From JBAXXL01 sp038206725 (GTDB taxonomy: Bacteria; Bacteroidota; Ignavibacteria; Kapaibacteriales; UBA2268): 42,188 nt of DNA. Made by a program: the position numbers and the translations under genes. Shown piece after piece: positions 40,129 to 42,188 of the stretch (the stretch's first letter is position 1; every line of letters begins with the position of its first letter). The notes below the pieces were generated by a model. The model made no database searches, was not told where the DNA came from, and was given only the letters and a program-made list of their open reading frames with translations. The stretch lies in the NCBI GenBank assembly GCA_038206725.1, contig JBBRAO010000029.1, positions 1-42,188 of the forward strand. The letters are read 5' to 3'.

Positions 40129-40136
40129 TAATTTTG
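40129..40136 (+). promoter_or_regulatory. -7 box for the MFS gene
   Basis: TAATTTTG (TAnnTTTG) lies 78 bases before the ATG at 40214. Confidence 0.3.
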
Positions 40137-40213
40137 AATATCGTTTAGCAAAAATTTGCAAATAAACGAGCGGGTAATATTAACCAAAATATAGCACTAT
40201 AAAAGCATCGGAT

Positions 40214-41410
40214 ATGAAAATTGAAAAAATATTTGGATTAGAAAAAAACGCATTTTTCACAGGATTGACAAGTTTCTTTACCGACACTTCCGTCAAAATG
40301 ATTTACAGTATTATGCCCCTATTCCTTTTGTCCATAGGAGCCTCCAAAACTACTATTTCATTAATCGAAGGAATAGCCGAGAGTACCGCCTCATTGTTAA
40401 AAGCCGTTTCCGGATATTGGAGCGACAAAATCGGCAAAAACAAACCGTTTATGATAATCGGTTACGGAATCACAGCACTTATTACCCCACTTTACGCCCT
40501 GGCAAAATTTCCAATCCACGTTTTATTTTTCCGTTTCGCCGAACGCGTTGGTAAAGGAATTAGAACCGCCCCGCGCGACAGCCTGATAAGTGCTTCAATA
40601 AAAGATAAAAGTGCGGGAAAAACATTCGGATTTCAAAAAGCAATGGACAATAGCGGTGCTATAATCGGACCTCTAATCGCGTTCATTCTACTGTACTTCT
40701 TCCCTTTGAACTTCAAGAACATATTTTTATTTGCGACGATTCCCGCTATTTTGGGAGTATTAACAATTGTTTTCTTCATAAAAGAAGCTAAGGTAGCAAA
40801 GAAAGAAAATCTCGAAAAATTCGCTTTCAAGCAATTGCCAAAAAAATTCTATTTCTTTTTAATTATTATTTTCGTCTTTACGCTCGGTAATTCAGCCGAT
40901 GCTTTATTGCTTGTAAAAACCGCCGAAACGGGTATAAACCGATCATATATTCCATTTGTATATATGATATTTAACACTGTATCGGTATTTCTCGCTATCC
41001 CTATTGGAAAATTATCCGATAAAATTGGACGTGAAAAACTGATTATTCTTGGCTTCTTCATCTATGCCTTGGTGTATTTCTTCTTTGGCAGATTTAACAG
41101 CCTAAATATATTTCTATTCTTATTTGTATTGTACGGTTTTTACAGCGCGTTGACTGACGGAACGCAAAAAGCAATGATATCCGATATAGTTAGTAAGGAC
41201 TTGAAAGGCACCGGTTTTGGGATTTACCACGCGATTTTAGGAATTACTCTATTACCTGCAAGCCTAATCGCCGGAATATTATACGATAAAGTAAATTCCA
41301 ACGCGCCGTTTTATTTCGGTTCCGCTATGGCGTTATTAGCCACTATTTTAATGATCATTTTTGTGGTTGTTGATAAGAAGAAAATGAAAAGCGTAGTTGT
41401 AGAGTTGTGA
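40214..41410 (+). CDS. MFS transporter
   Basis: 398-aa inner-membrane protein with about 12 hydrophobic segments in two halves. GYWSDKIGKNKPFMIIGYGI between helices 2 and 3 is the major-facilitator D-x-x-G-x-(K/R) motif, repeated as GKLSDKIGREKLIILGFFIYA in the second half. RFAERVGKGIRTAPRDSLI is characteristic of a subgroup common in Bacteroidota and Archaea. The substrate is unknown. Monocistronic. Confidence 0.92.
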   Translation: MKIEKIFGLEKNAFFTGLTSFFTDTSVKMIYSIMPLFLLSIGASKTTISLIEGIAESTASLLKAVSGYWSDKIGKNKPFMIIGYGITALITPLYALAKFPIHVLFFRFAERVGKGIRTAPRDSLISASIKDKSAGKTFGFQKAMDNSGAIIGPLIAFILLYFFPLNFKNIFLFATIPAILGVLTIVFFIKEAKVAKKENLEKFAFKQLPKKFYFFLIIIFVFTLGNSADALLLVKTAETGINRSYIPFVYMIFNTVSVFLAIPIGKLSDKIGREKLIILGFFIYALVYFFFGRFNSLNIFLFLFVLYGFYSALTDGTQKAMISDIVSKDLKGTGFGIYHAILGITLLPASLIAGILYDKVNSNAPFYFGSAMALLATILMIIFVVVDKKKMKSVVVEL

Positions 41411-41442
41411 TTTTAGAATTGACCTTAGAGAGTTTTTAGCAC

Positions 41443-41573
41443 GGGGCTGTCACACAACTCTGATATTGATAAACATACGAGGGTTTATAATCTACTATAT
41501 CATTGATAAATAAAGTAGCATAGACGCCCACGTCTGTTCTAAAATTGAACAATTAGAGTTTTGAGACAGCCCC
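41443..41573. mobile_element. MITE-like element with 19-bp terminal inverted repeats
   Basis: The left end GGGGCTGTCACACAACTCT (41443-41461) and the right end AGAGTTTTGAGACAGCCCC (41555-41573) are inverted repeats matching at 17 of 19 bases. The 131-base span holds no ORF. GGGGCTGTCTCAAAA-type ends are seen in several IS families (such as IS1182-like), so a full-length IS elsewhere in the genome could mobilise it. A clear target-site duplication was not found. The DNA just left of it (TTAGAATTGACCTTAGAG) resembles the inner right end (CTAAAATTGAACAATTAGAG), hinting at a second nested remnant. Confidence 0.6.
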
Positions 41574-41668
41574 TACGAATCAATATTGCCGCTTTGTCGC
41601 AAGGGTTGTATTTTGTGAAAGCTAATGGAATGATAAAGAAAATTATTGTTAGTAAATAGTATTATATT

Positions 41669-41702
41669 ACTCATCCGATAACTGCACGGTTATCGGATGA
41701 GT
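41669..41702. repeat. Perfect 14-bp hairpin, TCATCCGAT family copy
   Basis: ACTCATCCGATAAC (41669-41682), loop TGCACG, GTTATCGGATGAGT (41689-41702). Identical outer arms to the copies at 4396 and close to 7786, but here about 260 bases from the nearest gene end, so family membership rather than termination explains it. Confidence 0.8.
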
Positions 41703-41946
41703 GAAAAAACTGCAACCCTCGTAAGGTTTTAGGAAGATGGACTCTTCACTTCGCTCAGAGTGACGAACCGGCTCTACGAGAAAATAAAACCGTTCGGTTG
41801 CAACACCCTACCGGACGGAATTTTATTCTGAAAAACAAGTAGGGGTACTCTAAGAATATAAATAACTAGGCTGACCTAATGGTGAAATTGGCAATTTGCG
41901 TTGCTAAGACAACAGTATCTTTATGTATAACAAGTAATTGCTATGC

Positions 41947-41962
41947 GGGGGGTGGGGGTGGG
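41947..41962 (+). other. G-rich tract
   Basis: Runs of six, five and three G separated by single T in otherwise AT-rich DNA. With three runs it cannot form a three-layer intramolecular quadruplex, but a two-layer one or an intermolecular form is possible. Confidence 0.5.
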
Positions 41963-42113
41963 TATTCGTTTCTTTATGCAATATAATGCGTAGCATAACC
42001 AAAATATATTTACCTTTTTTTCAAAAATAATTTTTTTATTTAAAAATAATCACTATTGTCCGATAAAAGTTTTTTTTTACGAGAAAGGGGATAAAATATC
42101 CCCAAACTCAGTT

Positions 42114-42121
42114 TAATTTTG
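42114..42121 (+). promoter_or_regulatory. -7 box before the right-edge ORF
   Basis: TAATTTTG (TAnnTTTG) 26 bases upstream of the ATG at 42147. Confidence 0.35.
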
Positions 42122-42146
42122 TAGTGTTCAACAAACAAGATTAACC

Positions 42147-42188
42147 ATGTACAAAAATAACAAATTTTCCGGGAAACCAATCATCAGT
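42147..42188 (+). CDS. Start of an ORF cut by the window edge, possibly IS4-type transposase
   Basis: Fourteen codons, MYKNNKFSGKPIIS, run off the window. The F-S-G-K-P-I-x-S run resembles the N-terminal DUF4372 segment of IS4-family transposases (F-x-G-x-P-x-F-x-Q-L-x). A -7 box and a GGGGATA/TATCCCC hairpin lie upstream. The evidence is thin; it needs the next bases. Confidence 0.4.
   Translation, partial: MYKNNKFSGKPIIS

Larger units (their letters stand above)
39818..40213. other. Intergenic region with antitoxin remnant and promoter
   Basis: This stretch carries the frameshifted HicB-like remnant at 39823-40001, a small ATCGTT/AACGAT hairpin around 40022-40041 and a -7 box TAATTTTG at 40129-40136 suitable for the MFS gene. 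Nothing else was recognised. Confidence 0.6.
41411..42146. other. Long intergenic region with mobile-element traces
   Basis: It contains the MITE-like element (41443-41573), a TCATCCGAT-family hairpin, a CACTTCGCTCAGAGTG palindrome near 41748, a CCGTTCGGT/ACCGGACGG hairpin (about 41789-41818), a G-rich tract (41947-41962) and a GGGGATA/TATCCCC hairpin (42087-42103). No gene is supportable before 42147. Confidence 0.7.

Noticed and set aside
39865..40131. Plus-strand 88-codon ORF before the MFS gene
   Set aside because: The minus strand here carries a recognisable HicB-like remnant; the plus-strand peptide has no family pattern and no ribosome site.
41947..41962. Three-layer intramolecular G-quadruplex
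   Set aside because: Only three separated runs of G are present, so four runs of three cannot be drawn.

Overview
The window is AT-rich, densely coded chromosomal DNA with about 36 supportable genes. It fits the Bacteroidota/FCB branch. Supporting signs are a TonB-dependent receptor with an N-terminal carboxypeptidase-like domain followed by a DUF4249 lipoprotein, DUF6132 next to thioredoxin, the Bacteroidota-type carboxyltransferase with an N-terminal DMWQSSGK segment, LolC/E-like and PD40/OmpA-like envelope proteins, and repeated TAnnTTTG boxes (the -7 element of Bacteroidota primary promoters) 20-80 nt upstream of many starts. I cannot name a genus; a lineage at the Kapabacteria/Ignavibacteria edge of Bacteroidota would fit, but that is inference. 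No tRNA, rRNA or CRISPR array was seen.

Layout. 1-3481: a possible gene tail, a composite palindromic repeat, pyruvate phosphate dikinase (ppdK, -) and a DUF2442 protein (-). 3645-6311: an AlkD-like DNA alkylation repair protein, a damaged vWA protein, a LysE-type exporter and a stand-alone IS1595-type zinc ribbon. 6335-7775: three 20-bp direct repeats, then DUF6132, anchored thioredoxin and TlpA-like genes, a probable redox operon. 7821-10503: a tiny secreted-peptide ORF, then a LolC/E-like permease coupled to a MalK-type ATPase. 10630-13363: an APC permease overlapping hutI. 13364-14070: an island of palindromic repeats. 14071-18372: an exported amidohydrolase, an oxaloacetate decarboxylase alpha-like protein whose biotin domain lacks the lysine, and a membrane methyltransferase. 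18650-22334: an RhlE-type helicase with a tandem-repeat tail, a TatD nuclease fused in frame to an outer-membrane barrel, and PrxQ.

22466-26943 is housekeeping: uppP, dciA-like DUF721, gyrB, panD and a GlmU-like nucleotidyltransferase. 27006-32690: TonB receptor, DUF4249 lipoprotein, mannose-1-phosphate guanylyltransferase and a DegT-type sugar aminotransferase. 32785-37943 is a four-gene minus-strand operon of exported lipoproteins and barrels, rich in closely spaced cysteines; no standard name fits it and it is the best candidate here for an uncharacterised system. 38186-41410: exported glutathione peroxidase-like protein, CvfB-like RNA-binding protein, a frameshifted HicB-like remnant and an MFS transporter. 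41411-42188: a MITE-like element, hairpins, a G-rich tract and what may be the start of an IS4-type transposase.

The most notable observations are: (i) an in-frame TatD/OMP fusion with an internal Shine-Dalgarno and start codon giving a complete signal peptide; (ii) loss of the biotinyl lysine in the carboxyltransferase; (iii) two genes each broken by a one-base homopolymer change and also apparently shortened inside; (iv) iteron-like repeats beside an orphan transposase zinc ribbon; (v) several dispersed palindromic repeat families at gene ends.
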